NCBI RefSeq assembly: GCF_003049685.1
Contig: NZ_PYSY02000001.1
Span: forward strand, 1,426,001 to 1,490,000
Direction: 5' to 3'
Source of the DNA: Brucella pituitosa
GTDB taxonomy: Bacteria; Pseudomonadota; Alphaproteobacteria; Rhizobiales; Rhizobiaceae
Length of the DNA stretch: 64,000 nt
In this document: positions 26,582 to 34,750 of the stretch, one piece after another
How positions within the stretch are numbered: position 1 is the stretch's first letter
How the letters are laid out: each line of letters opens with the position of its first letter
Program-made: the position numbers and the translations under genes
The notes under the pieces: generated by a model
The model's input: the letters and a program-made list of their open reading frames with translations, nothing else
Database searches by the model: none
What the model was told of the DNA's origin: nothing

Positions 26582-27252
26582 AGCTGAAAAGCCTTGGCAA
26601 AAGCCTGAGCCCCGATGGGTGAGAAAGCAATAACGCGGCCTTCTTCCCGACGCGCCCAGCCTTTATCGATGAAGTTTTTCAGGAGTGCCGCGCCAAGTGC
26701 CCCGCCAAGATGGTTGCGCCTTTCGCTCCAGTCGAGGCAGTGACGGCAAAGCGGTCGTTTGCCCTTTTGCAGCATATCCACATCAATGCCGAGGCAAGAG
26801 AAGAATGACTTCCCTTCATCGGTGAGCAGAGGTTCACCGGCATCATCGATCAGACCAAGTCTGTGGGATGCGTCGAGCATTTCAACGCCGCGCTCGCCTG
26901 CCAGATGATCGTAACAAATTCGCGCCTTACGCAGTGCATTGTCTTTAGGACCAGTACGAACACGCACTGCGCCAGTGCGTTGTGCAAGGCCCATAAGTCC
27001 TTCCAGAACCTGCGCCACATCCGTGCCTGAAAGCCTGAAATAACGGTGCCTGCCCTGCTTTTCGGCTACGAGCAAATTGGCTGCATCGAGCTTTGAGAGA
27101 TGCCCGCTGGCTGTCTGAATCGTCACGCCTGCTGCTGCTGCAAGTTCGCTTACCGTCAAAGCACGCCCGTCCATCAGCGCGGTCAGCATGTTTGCGCGCG
27201 CCGGATCACCCAGCAGGGATGCAACTGAAGCTATGATCGGTCCGTCTTTCAT
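26578..27252 (-). CDS. ArsR family winged helix-turn-helix regulator
   Basis: 224 residues. N-terminal winged HTH: VASLLGDPARANMLTALMDGRALTVSELAAAAGVTIQTASGHLSKLDAANLLVAEKQGRHRYFRLS. The middle and C-terminal parts, longer than in metal sensors, carry several cysteines (ICYDHLAG, SCLGID, LCRHCLDW) including a CRHC pair that could be a thiol or metal switch. It is divergent from the NIPSNAP-ABM pair, 80 bases away, and is probably their regulator. A CTTCG-N8-CGAAG inverted repeat lies directly upstream of its ATG (27254-27271). Confidence 0.9.
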   Translation of the reverse strand: MKDGPIIASVASLLGDPARANMLTALMDGRALTVSELAAAAGVTIQTASGHLSKLDAANLLVAEKQGRHRYFRLSGTDVAQVLEGLMGLAQRTGAVRVRTGPKDNALRKARICYDHLAGERGVEMLDASHRLGLIDDAGEPLLTDEGKSFFSCLGIDVDMLQKGKRPLCRHCLDWSERRNHLGGALGAALLKNFIDKGWARREEGRVIAFSPIGAQAFAKAFQL

Positions 27253-27253
27253 A

Positions 27254-27271
27254 CTTCGATGCTAACCGAAG
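27254..27271. promoter_or_regulatory. Putative ArsR-type operator
   Basis: CTTCG-ATGCTAAC-CGAAG, a perfect 5-base inverted repeat one base from the regulator ATG and about 60 bases before the NIPSNAP gene. ATGC / GCAT arms at 27259-27262 and 27271-27274 overlap it. Position in a divergent promoter favours an operator. Confidence 0.4.
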
Positions 27272-27332
27272 CATGGATGCATTTCAATAGGCTAAACAGT
27301 CTCCACCAAATCCACCAACTCAGGAGACGACG

Positions 27333-27662
27333 ATGATTACCTGCTTTATCCGCTATCAGATCGACCCGTACAAAGCAGAAGCTTTCGCGGAATATGCGCG
27401 CAATTGGGGACAAGCAAGCCCACGTTGCGGCGCGAACCTGATTGGTTATTTCGGTCCGCATGAGGGTTCAACTACTACGGCCTATGGCGTCTATTCCGTC
27501 GAAGATCTTGCCGCCTATGAAGCATTTCGTGCGCGACTTGCATCTGATCCAATCGGTCAGGCAAATTATGATTTTGCAAAACGCGAACAGTTTATCCGCT
27601 CGGAAGAGCGTATCTTTCTCAAGCTGCAATCGGCCCCACATGCGGAGTTTATCAAGCCATGA
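27333..27662 (+). CDS. NIPSNAP family protein
   Basis: 109 residues. MITCFIRYQIDPYKAEAFAEYARNWGQASPRCGANLIGYFGPHEGSTTTAYGVYSVEDLAAYEAFRARLASDP matches the NIPSNAP dimeric alpha/beta-barrel domain. Such proteins are small oxygenase-like or binding proteins of unsettled activity. Strong AGGAGACG before the ATG. Its stop overlaps the start of the ABM gene by four bases, so the two are translationally coupled. Confidence 0.88.
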   Translation: MITCFIRYQIDPYKAEAFAEYARNWGQASPRCGANLIGYFGPHEGSTTTAYGVYSVEDLAAYEAFRARLASDPIGQANYDFAKREQFIRSEERIFLKLQSAPHAEFIKP

Positions 27663-28009
27663 TCGCTGTTATTTTTGAAGTCTGGCCTGCGGATGATGAG
27701 CGGCGCGAGCAATATCTTGATATCGCGGCAAGCCTGCGCGCTGATCTGGTCAAAATCGATGGTTTCATATCCATCGAGCGCTTTCAAAGTCTGGTTGAAC
27801 CAGAAAAATTGCTGTCGCTCTCCTTCTGGCGTGACGAAGAAGCTGTCAAACAGTGGCGCAACTTGCCCACTCATCGGATCGCACAGGCAAAGGGACGAGG
27901 TGGTGTCTTTGAAAACTACCGCTTGCGCATTGCAGAGGTCTCACGCGATTATGGTCTCGATGAACGTGAAGAAGCTCCCGACGATAGTCGGAATGCGCAT
28001 GCTGCATAA
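27659..28009 (+). CDS. Antibiotic biosynthesis monooxygenase (ABM) family protein
   Basis: 116 residues of the ferredoxin-like dimeric alpha/beta-barrel fold: IAVIFEVWPADDERREQYLDIAASLRADLVKIDGFISIERFQSLVEPEKLLSLSFWRDEEAVKQWRNLPTHRIAQAKGRGGVFENYRLRIAEVSRDYG. The His in THRIAQ and the Trp in FWRDE are conserved in this group. Members include quinol monooxygenases and heme oxygenase-like enzymes; the substrate is unknown. It is coupled to the NIPSNAP gene by an ATGA overlap. Confidence 0.9.
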   Translation: MIAVIFEVWPADDERREQYLDIAASLRADLVKIDGFISIERFQSLVEPEKLLSLSFWRDEEAVKQWRNLPTHRIAQAKGRGGVFENYRLRIAEVSRDYGLDEREEAPDDSRNAHAA

Positions 28010-28014
28010 AGAAA

Positions 28015-28036
28015 AAGGCCGGGAAAACCCGGCCTT
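28015..28036. terminator. Bidirectional terminator between ABM gene and alaS
   Basis: AAGGCCGGG (28015-28023) pairs with CCCGGCCTT (28028-28036), loop AAAA, with an A-run on the left that gives a T-tract on the minus strand. It fits alaS termination best and can also stop the ABM transcript. Confidence 0.85.
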
Positions 28037-28059
28037 CTGCAGTTCTAATCTAAGTACAA

Positions 28060-30717
28060 TCAGACGATCAGCGCTTTAACAGCAGCGATTGCTTCGCTTG
28101 CCTTCGTGCCATCAGGCCCACCGGCCTGCGCCATGTCCGGACGACCGCCACCGCCGGCACCGCCAAGAGCACCAGATGCAGCACGCACCAGATCAACCGC
28201 ACTGAAACGGCCAACCAGATCGTCAGTCACAGCAGCAACCGCGCTTGCCTTGCCATCTTCACCGACACCGATGAAGAGAACAACGCCTGAGCCAACCTGC
28301 TTTTTGCCTTCGTCAGCAAGTGGCTTGAGATCGCGCGGCGAAACGCCAGTCACAACCTTGCCGAGGAAATTGACGCCATTGACGGTTTCCACAGCACTGC
28401 CGCCATCAGACGCACCACCGCTCAGCGCCAGTTGTCTGCGGGCTTCGGTAAGCTCGCGTTCCAGCTTCTTACGCTCATCAACCAGAGCGTTGACACGCTC
28501 AAGTGCTTCTGATGGCGTCGTCTTAAGAACACCGGCGATTGCCTTGACGCGCTCGTCCTGCTCTTCGAGGTACAGGCGAGCTGCCTCACCCGTCAGCGCT
28601 TCCATACGGCGAACACCGGCAGCGACACCGCTGTCGGACAGAATACGCACGAGGCCAATATCACCCGTCTGACGAACATGCGTGCCGCCGCAAAGCTCAA
28701 CAGAGTAAGCCTTGCCAGCCTTTTCGCCGTGCGTAGCCGTCCCCATTGAAACAACACGAACTTCGTCGCCATACTTTTCGCCGAACAGCGCCATTGCACC
28801 TTCAGCAATCGCATCATCAACCGCCATCAAACGCGTCGAAACCGGTGCGTTTTGCAGGATGATCTCATTGGCGAGATTTTCAACAGCAGTCAGTTCTTCA
28901 GCCGAAATTGGCTTTGGATGCGAGAAGTCGAAACGCAGACGATCGGGAGCAACGAGCGAACCCTTCTGAGCGACATGTGAGCCGAGCGTTTCGCGCAGCG
29001 CTTCATGCAGAAGATGGGTTGCCGAGTGATTGGAGCGAATGCGTGTACGACGCACGGCGTCTACCTTCAATTCGACTGCATCGCCGACCTTGGCCGAACC
29101 TTTGGTGACTTGGCCGGTATGAACGAAAACGCCCTCGCCCTTCTTCTGCGTGTCTTTGATCGTGATTGCAAAGCCTTCGCCGGAAATCGTTCCGGTATCG
29201 CCCTGCTGACCACCGGACTCGCCGTAGAAGGGTGTCTGATTAACGATGACAGAAACGGTTTCGCCTTCCGCAGCCGATGCAACCTCTGCACCGTCACGGA
29301 CAAGCGCAGTGATCACACCTTCAGCGCTTTCGGTTTCATAACCAAGGAATTCGGTCGCGCCGACCTTATCCTTGATACCGAACCAGATGGTTTCAGTGGC
29401 AGCTTCGCCCGAACCAGTCCAGTTGGCGCGTGCTTCTGCCTTCTGGCGTTCCATGGCGACATTGAAACCGTCGGTATCGACTGTCACACCGCGCTGGCGC
29501 AGTGCATCCTGTGTAAGATCAAGCGGAAAGCCGTAGGTGTCGTAAAGCTTGAAAGCCGTCTCGCCATCAAGGCGATCACCTTCAACCAGGCTTTCCGAAG
29601 CATCGGAAAGCAAACCAAGACCGCGTTCCAGCGTCTTGCGGAAACGAGTTTCTTCAAGCTTGAGGGTTTCAGAGATCAATGCTTCAGCGCGGATCAGTTC
29701 CGGATAGGCCTGTCCCATTTCGCGGATGAGCGCTGGCAGCAGACGCCACATCAATGGCTCTTTTGCGCCGAGCAGCTGCGCATGACGCATAGCGCGGCGC
29801 ATGATGCGGCGCAGCACGTAGCCACGGCCTTCATTCGATGGCAGAACGCCATCGGCAATCAGGAAGCTCGATGCACGCAGGTGATCAGCGATAACGCGAT
29901 GGCTCGCACGGAAATCGCCTTCAGCCTTAACGCCAGTTGCGTCCTCCGATGCGCGGATCAATGCCTTGAAAAGATCGATATCGTAATTGTCATGTACGCC
30001 CTGCAGAACAGCTGCAACGCGCTCCAGGCCCATTCCCGTATCAATCGACGGGCGTGGCAGATCGATGCGCTGCTCCGGAGAGAGCTGCTCGAACTGCATG
30101 AAAACGAGGTTCCATATCTCGATGAACCGATCGCCGTCTTCATCTGCTGATCCAGGAGGGCCGCCCCAGATATGATCGCCGTGATCGTAGAAGATTTCCG
30201 AGCAAGGACCGCAAGGTCCGGTATCACCCATCGCCCAGAAATTGTCGCTCGTCGCAATGCGGATAATGCGATCATCCGAAAGACCGGCAATCTTCTTCCA
30301 GAAATTCGCGGCAGCATCATCGGTGTGATAAACGGTGACCAGCAGCTTGTCCTTGTTCAGGCCAAACTCCTTTGTGATCAGGTTCCAGGCATGACTGATC
30401 GCTTCTTCCTTGAAGTAATCGCCAAAGGAGAAATTGCCGAGCATCTCAAAGAAAGTGTGGTGACGAGCTGTGTAGCCGACATTGTCCAGATCGTTGTGCT
30501 TACCGCCAGCGCGCACGCATTTCTGCGAAGTGGTCGCACGGCTGTATGGACGCTGTTCAAGACCAGTAAAAACGTTCTTGAACTGCACCATGCCCGCATT
30601 GGTGAACATCAGCGTTGGATCGTTGCGCGGCACCAACGGGCTTGATGAAACAACCTCGTGTCCGTTCTTACGGAAATAGTCGAGGAATGTGGACCTTATC
30701 TCGTTGACGCCAGCCAT
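28060..30717 (-). CDS. alaS: Alanyl-tRNA synthetase
   Basis: 885 residues, full length. Class II catalytic core: [82 protein letters not shown] (motif 2), [15 protein letters not shown] (motif 3). The editing domain has the four-ligand zinc motif: [12 protein letters not shown] (HxxxH) and [11 protein letters not shown] (CxxxH). The C-Ala domain closes with [18 protein letters not shown] lies before the ATG. It lies next to recA with a 437-bp gap. Confidence 0.98.
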   Translation of the reverse strand: MAGVNEIRSTFLDYFRKNGHEVVSSSPLVPRNDPTLMFTNAGMVQFKNVFTGLEQRPYSRATTSQKCVRAGGKHNDLDNVGYTARHHTFFEMLGNFSFGDYFKEEAISHAWNLITKEFGLNKDKLLVTVYHTDDAAANFWKKIAGLSDDRIIRIATSDNFWAMGDTGPCGPCSEIFYDHGDHIWGGPPGSADEDGDRFIEIWNLVFMQFEQLSPEQRIDLPRPSIDTGMGLERVAAVLQGVHDNYDIDLFKALIRASEDATGVKAEGDFRASHRVIADHLRASSFLIADGVLPSNEGRGYVLRRIMRRAMRHAQLLGAKEPLMWRLLPALIREMGQAYPELIRAEALISETLKLEETRFRKTLERGLGLLSDASESLVEGDRLDGETAFKLYDTYGFPLDLTQDALRQRGVTVDTDGFNVAMERQKAEARANWTGSGEAATETIWFGIKDKVGATEFLGYETESAEGVITALVRDGAEVASAAEGETVSVIVNQTPFYGESGGQQGDTGTISGEGFAITIKDTQKKGEGVFVHTGQVTKGSAKVGDAVELKVDAVRRTRIRSNHSATHLLHEALRETLGSHVAQKGSLVAPDRLRFDFSHPKPISAEELTAVENLANEIILQNAPVSTRLMAVDDAIAEGAMALFGEKYGDEVRVVSMGTATHGEKAGKAYSVELCGGTHVRQTGDIGLVRILSDSGVAAGVRRMEALTGEAARLYLEEQDERVKAIAGVLKTTPSEALERVNALVDERKKLERELTEARRQLALSGGASDGGSAVETVNGVNFLGKVVTGVSPRDLKPLADEGKKQVGSGVVLFIGVGEDGKASAVAAVTDDLVGRFSAVDLVRAASGALGGAGGGGRPDMAQAGGPDGTKASEAIAAVKALIV

Positions 30718-30988
30718 AATTCACCCTTGGACATTTTCTGCCCTACATGAGACACACCTTTCAACAAGGCGCATCGATTATCTTTTCACCACCCGCAAGG
30801 TTGCAACGATGTCCGGCATTTTCATGCCGCCACGCTTCGACTGCCCGATCATGGAAAGTCCGTGAGGTGGAGTTTCGGTTGACCGCTTTTAACGGGGCAC
30901 CGCTTTTCTGTCCAGATAAGCAGTGTGCGCTATAAAAGCAATTTCTCCCGGAAAATATGAAAATGACGACTATGCAACAGTGTTCATA
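30718..30988. other. alaS upstream region
   Basis: Part of the 437-bp gap between alaS and recA, both on the minus strand. It should hold the alaS promoter. The minus-strand frame across it lacks a ribosome site and looks non-coding. No T-box or other known leader is visible. Nothing else I could support. Confidence 0.4.
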
Positions 30989-31090
30989 GCATTCCCAGCA
31001 AAAGTGCGAAGCGGTTTTTCGAAGGATAATGCTCAAAAACAAATAGTTACAGCAGTTTCAGCGATTCAGTCTTAACTGAAGCCGCTGTAA
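30989..31090. repeat. Diverged Bru-RS-like element
   Basis: About 100 bp with the same plan as the three intact copies. The first half reads GCATTCC...AAAAGTGCGAAGCGGTTTTTCG...ATGCTC and AAAACAAATAGTTA, aligning base by base with the standard element; the second half has its own palindrome, ACAGC...TTCAG / CTGAA...GCTGT, instead of GAGCGC...GCGCTC. It looks like a separate subfamily or an old copy with compensatory changes. Confidence 0.55.
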
Positions 31091-31103
31091 GCTAAAAAAC
31101 CAA

Positions 31104-31128
31104 AAGCCCTGCGCATAGCGCAGGGCTT
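31104..31128 (-). terminator. Rho-independent terminator of recA
   Basis: AAGCCCTGCGC (31104-31114) and GCGCAGGGCTT (31118-31128) form an 11-bp stem with a three-base loop. On the minus strand it is followed by TTTTGGTTTTTTAG, a good T-tract. Confidence 0.92.
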
Positions 31129-31154
31129 TCTTCTGTTTCGTCATCAGACGAATT

Positions 31155-32243
31155 TTACATTTCTGCGGCTTCCGGACCATCATCCGCTTCCGGTCCACCA
31201 TCTTCAAGGAACTGCTCGGCAATCAAGCCTGCATTCTGACGGAGCGTCGTCTCGATCTCTTTCGCGACTTCCGGATTATCCTTGAGATATTGCTTGGCAT
31301 TTTCACGGCCCTGCCCCAGACGCTGGGAATTATAGGAGAACCAAGCGCCCGATTTCTCAACAACACCGGCTTTAACGCCAAGATCGACCAATTCGCCCAT
31401 CTTGGAAACGCCCGCGCCATACATGATATCGAATTCAACCTGCTTGAATGGAGGTGCAAGCTTGTTCTTGACCACCTTCACGCGGGTCTGATTGCCCACA
31501 ACCTCGTCACGCTCCTTGATCGAACCAATACGGCGAATATCGAGACGCACCGATGCGTAGAACTTGAGCGCATTACCGCCAGTCGTCGTTTCAGGCGAAC
31601 CGAACATGACACCGATCTTCATACGAATCTGATTGATGAAGATCACCATGCAGTTCGAACGCGAGATCGAAGCCGTGAGCTTGCGCAATGCCTGGCTCAT
31701 CAATCGCGCCTGAAGACCAGGCAAGGAATCGCCCATTTCACCTTCGATTTCGGCGCGTGGCGTCAGAGCTGCGACCGAGTCGATAACCAGAACATCAATT
31801 GCGCCAGACCGCACAAGCGTATCCGTGATTTCAAGCGCCTGCTCACCAGTATCAGGCTGCGAGATCAGCAGGTTCTCAAGATCGACCCCAAGCTTGCGGG
31901 CATAGACCGGATCAAGAGCATGTTCCGCATCCACAAATGCGCAGATACCGCCCTTTTTCTGAGCTTCTGCAATCGTGTGGAGTGCAAGCGTCGTCTTACC
32001 CGAGCTTTCCGGACCATAAATTTCTACGATACGTCCCTTGGGCAGACCGCCGACGCCCAATGCAATATCGAGAGAAAGCGAACCGGTCGACACCGTTTCA
32101 ATCTCTACTACCTGATCATTCTGACCAAGGCGCATGATCGAGCCTTTGCCGAACGCCCGTTCGATCTGCGACAGAGCCGCATCGAGAGCCTTTGTCTTGT
32201 CCACTGAATTTTCCTCAACAAGTCGCAATGAATTCTGAGACAT
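31155..32243 (-). CDS. recA: Recombinase RecA
   Basis: Forms filaments on single-stranded DNA for strand exchange and triggers LexA self-cleavage. 362 residues; Walker A GPESSGKT at 77-84, Walker B LVIDSV, loop 1 MSQALRKLT and loop 2 [27 protein letters not shown] all present. Acidic C-terminus ([14 protein letters not shown]). AGAGGATGG lies upstream of the ATG. An SOS box GTTC-N7-GTTC lies 124 bases before the start, so induction by DNA damage through LexA is expected. Confidence 0.98.
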   Translation of the reverse strand: MSQNSLRLVEENSVDKTKALDAALSQIERAFGKGSIMRLGQNDQVVEIETVSTGSLSLDIALGVGGLPKGRIVEIYGPESSGKTTLALHTIAEAQKKGGICAFVDAEHALDPVYARKLGVDLENLLISQPDTGEQALEITDTLVRSGAIDVLVIDSVAALTPRAEIEGEMGDSLPGLQARLMSQALRKLTASISRSNCMVIFINQIRMKIGVMFGSPETTTGGNALKFYASVRLDIRRIGSIKERDEVVGNQTRVKVVKNKLAPPFKQVEFDIMYGAGVSKMGELVDLGVKAGVVEKSGAWFSYNSQRLGQGRENAKQYLKDNPEVAKEIETTLRQNAGLIAEQFLEDGGPEADDGPEAAEM

Positions 32244-32366
32244 CTTACACCATCCTCTTGTCTCGCTAGAAGCCCGGTGGGCTCATTGCCGATATCTATT
32301 TGTATCCGTTTTGTTCTCATTTTGCAATATGGTCAAGACATTGATTTCGATAGATTTAATATTTTT

Positions 32367-32381
32367 GTTCTATTATTGTTC
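32367..32381 (-). promoter_or_regulatory. LexA (SOS) box of recA, GTTC-N7-GTTC
   Basis: GTTC (32367-32370), seven bases TATTATT, GTTC (32378-32381): the direct-repeat operator of alphaproteobacterial LexA (GAAC-N7-GAAC on the recA strand). It lies 124 bases upstream of the recA ATG. A TTGACC -35-like element lies between box and gene. Confidence 0.85.
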
Positions 32382-32476
32382 CTATGCATTAGGAACTTGT
32401 AATTTGTAAGACTGTCCACGCTTTAGTTCTAAAAAAGTGTAGCCGAACCATTCGATTCGCAATCTACGCATAGAAA

Positions 32477-32504
32477 ACGCAGCCCTTCTTACGAAGAGCT
32501 GCGT
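32477..32504 (-). terminator. Terminator of the OmpA-type lipoprotein gene
   Basis: ACGCAGC (32477-32483) and GCTGCGT (32498-32504) with a 14-base loop that can add TCTT / AAGA pairs. On the minus strand TTTTC follows. It lies 30 bases after the gene's stop. Confidence 0.75.
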
Positions 32505-32534
32505 CACAATACGGATCAAATCCGATTCTCTAAT

Positions 32535-33203
32535 TTAGGAGCTAGCACCACGTAGCGGTGAAATCTGTATTTCTACGCGACGATTCTGCGCGCGTCCGTC
32601 CGACGTTGCGTTGGTTGCAACCGGCTGGCTTGCGCCCAAACCGATGACCGCAAAGCGACGTGGATCGATACCCTGCGAACCAAGATAGCTTGCAACAGAA
32701 GAAGCACGGCGCTGCGACAGACCCTGATTGTAGCTTGCGCTACCAGTCGAGTCCGTGTGACCGATAACGTCGACAAGAGTCTGATTGAACTTGCGCAGCA
32801 CGATCGCAACGGAATTAAGCGTTGGGTAGAACTGGCTCTTAACCTGATCCTGATCCGTGTCGAAAGTGATGGCCGATGGCATGTTCAGGATGATCTGATC
32901 GCCATTACGGGTAACTGAAACGCCGGTTCCCTGCAGCTGATTTCGCAACTCGGATTCCTGACGATCCATGTAATTTCCGATAGCGCCGCCACCGAGCGCA
33001 CCAATACCTGCGCCGATCAGAACAGCGTTACGCTGTGCACGGCTGGAACCGCCAACCATCAGTCCGCCGAGAGCGCCGACAGCCGCACCAATTGCAGCAC
33101 CGCCAGCGGTGTTAGACACCTTCTGATCGCCGGTATATGGATCGGTGGTGCAGCCTGCCAGAAATGTGGCACCGATAAGGGCAATCCCGATTTTTTTCAG
33201 CAT
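32535..33203 (-). CDS. OmpA family lipoprotein
   Basis: 222 residues. MLKKIGIALIGATFLAGC is a lipoprotein signal peptide (Cys 18). A glycine-zipper region with repeated GAAxGA/GGLxxG (about 35-80) could insert into membrane. The C-terminal OmpA domain binds peptidoglycan: ITFDTDQDQVKSQFYPTLNSVAIVL, DVIGHTDSTGSASYNQGLSQRRASSVASYL, GIDPRRFAVIGLGASQPVATNATSDGRAQNRRVEI. The layout equals E. coli YiaD-type proteins. It anchors outer membrane to cell wall. GAGGAT lies before the ATG. Confidence 0.93.
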   Translation of the reverse strand: MLKKIGIALIGATFLAGCTTDPYTGDQKVSNTAGGAAIGAAVGALGGLMVGGSSRAQRNAVLIGAGIGALGGGAIGNYMDRQESELRNQLQGTGVSVTRNGDQIILNMPSAITFDTDQDQVKSQFYPTLNSVAIVLRKFNQTLVDVIGHTDSTGSASYNQGLSQRRASSVASYLGSQGIDPRRFAVIGLGASQPVATNATSDGRAQNRRVEIQISPLRGASS

Positions 33204-33346
33204 GTATAGGTTATCCTCAATTGTCGATTCGTCGCGAATGATAACTTCGATTAAGGCCGGATGGTGTTTTTAAATCCCCATCCGCGACTTTTAAAACGCG
33301 TTTTGTTCTGATTGCAACAGATCACCGACCATTTGATCGCCACGCC

Positions 33347-33931
33347 TTACCCAATACGCCCACAGGAACGCAACTGTGTGGCGTAGCGATTGGCCATCGA
33401 CTGCGCGCGTTTCGCACCGTTCAACGCGGTTGCGTTGCCGCGCCAGACACCACGCGAATAGCCGCCGTGACCGGAATAATAAGCGAGATACAGGCTGTAA
33501 GCATCGGCCCGGTTAATGCCGTTCTTCTGATAGCTCTGATAGTGATACCAGCCGATGAAATGAATAGCATCGCCGAAATTGCTTCGTGATGCAGTCCAGC
33601 GTCCAGTCTCCCGTTTATAACGATCCCACGTTCCATTGAGCGCCTGCGAATAGCCATAGGCAGTGGAAGCGCGCTTCCATGGAATGAAACCAAGCAGTTT
33701 GGTGCGCGGCGGACGCGCATAAGGGCGGAAACCAGATTCAGTGTATATCGTCGCCATAAGAACATGGACAGGCACGCCGAACTCACGCGAAGTGCGGGTC
33801 GCGTCCTTCTGCCAATTATTTATCCAGCCGTCGCGTTGATCAAAGACTGCGCAAACATTGCTGACCTGCCGTGGGGCGGTCGCGCAGCCACCAAGAATAA
33901 CGAGCGCGACGAGAAACAAAACGCGCGTCAT
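33347..33931 (-). CDS. Transglycosylase SLT domain lipoprotein
   Basis: 194 residues. Signal peptide with lipobox ILGGC (Cys 16). The lysozyme-like domain shows ATIYTESGFRPYARP with the catalytic Glu at about E65, then STAYGYSQALNGTWDRYKRETG and a closing YLAYYSGHGGYSRG region, as in family 1-type lytic transglycosylases of alphaproteobacteria. It should cleave peptidoglycan glycan strands from the inner face of the outer membrane. GAGG lies upstream of the ATG. It follows the OmpA-type lipoprotein on the same strand with 143 bases between. Confidence 0.88.
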   Translation of the reverse strand: MTRVLFLVALVILGGCATAPRQVSNVCAVFDQRDGWINNWQKDATRTSREFGVPVHVLMATIYTESGFRPYARPPRTKLLGFIPWKRASTAYGYSQALNGTWDRYKRETGRWTASRSNFGDAIHFIGWYHYQSYQKNGINRADAYSLYLAYYSGHGGYSRGVWRGNATALNGAKRAQSMANRYATQLRSCGRIG

Positions 33932-34233
33932 GGGGAAACCTCGTTGCTTTTAAAAATTGATAAAACGTAAATATTAAAGAGGAATTAAATTAAAGCGTTG
34001 ATTTTATTATGGTTACTGTAACATTTATCGCCACTTCTCAAGGTTGTCGGGTTGTTGAAATCATTGATAAATCATCCCCTGGCCTAGCCTGTGGAATACG
34101 ACTGGCGATTGTGTCTTACTGCAGTTCACCGTACGCGATGAAGGCCGAATTGTGACTTCAGTTATCTCGGTAACGACTTGAGCCGTTGAATAAGGTGCGA
34201 TGCAGGCGGCATTTCGCTATAAAAGGCACGATT
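33932..34233. other. Intergenic region upstream of the transglycosylase gene
   Basis: AT-rich. It should hold the transglycosylase promoter (minus strand). A 48-codon plus-strand frame at 34009-34155 has no ribosome site and only a faint resemblance to the start of a ferredoxin. No other feature is supported. The Bru-RS copy begins at 34234. Confidence 0.4.
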
Positions 34234-34335
34234 AGAGCGCATCCCGAAAAGTGTGAAACGGTTTTCGGAAAAGATGCGCATAAAAACAAATGATTAGAGC
34301 GCCGATCTGATCCAATCAGATCGAAACGCGCTCTA
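34234..34335. repeat. Bru-RS-type palindromic repeat, copy 2
   Basis: 102 bp, nearly identical to the copies at 6808 and 36155. Two hairpins as in copy 1: GCGCATC / GATGCGC with CCGAAAA / TTTTCGG, then AGAGCGC / GCGCTCT with CGATCTGAT / ATCAGATCG. It ends 20 bases before the start of the SnoaL-like gene. Confidence 0.88.
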
Positions 34336-34355
34336 AGCGGGCTGGAGGAACCTAA

Positions 34356-34748
34356 ATGAACGTTCAAATGCTTCGCGACGCTTACACGAGATATATTTCC
34401 TGCCTCAATGCCCAGGATTGGCAGTCGCTACATCATTTCGTTGCAGAAACAGCCCAGCATAACGGCCGACATTTGGGTGTAGCCGGATATCTGGAAATGC
34501 TTATCCGCGATTATCAGCAGATACCTGATCTCCACTTCAACATCGGATTGCTGGTAGTCGAACCGCCAACCCTGGCCAGCCGTCTTGATTTTGACTGCAC
34601 GCCAGCCGGAAGTTTTCTCAGTCTGCCGGTCAACGGCAAAAAAATCCAGTTTTCGGAGAATGTTTTCTACGAATTCGTCGATTACAAAATCGACAAAGTT
34701 TGGTCCATCATCGATAAATCAGCCATCGAAGCACAGTTGTCGTTGTAG
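34356..34748 (+). CDS. SnoaL-like / ester cyclase family protein
   Basis: 130 residues of the NTF2-like fold: DAYTRYISCLNAQDWQSLHHFVAETAQHNGRHLGVAGYLEMLIRDYQQIPDLHFNIGLLVVEPPTLASRLDFDCTPAGSFLSLPVNGKKIQFSENVFYEFVDYKIDKVWSIIDKSAI. The His/Asn residues of the pocket and the terminal KIDKVWSIID strand fit the SnoaL group. Substrate unknown. Strong GGAGGA before the ATG. It is convergent with rarA, two bases apart, and its leader must carry the Bru-RS element if the promoter lies further upstream. Confidence 0.85.
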   Translation: MNVQMLRDAYTRYISCLNAQDWQSLHHFVAETAQHNGRHLGVAGYLEMLIRDYQQIPDLHFNIGLLVVEPPTLASRLDFDCTPAGSFLSLPVNGKKIQFSENVFYEFVDYKIDKVWSIIDKSAIEAQLSL

Positions 34749-34750
34749 TT

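Noticed and set aside
30761..31042. 93-codon minus-strand frame between alaS and recA
   Set aside because: Cys/His-rich low-quality composition, no ribosome site, overlaps the Bru-RS-like repeat.
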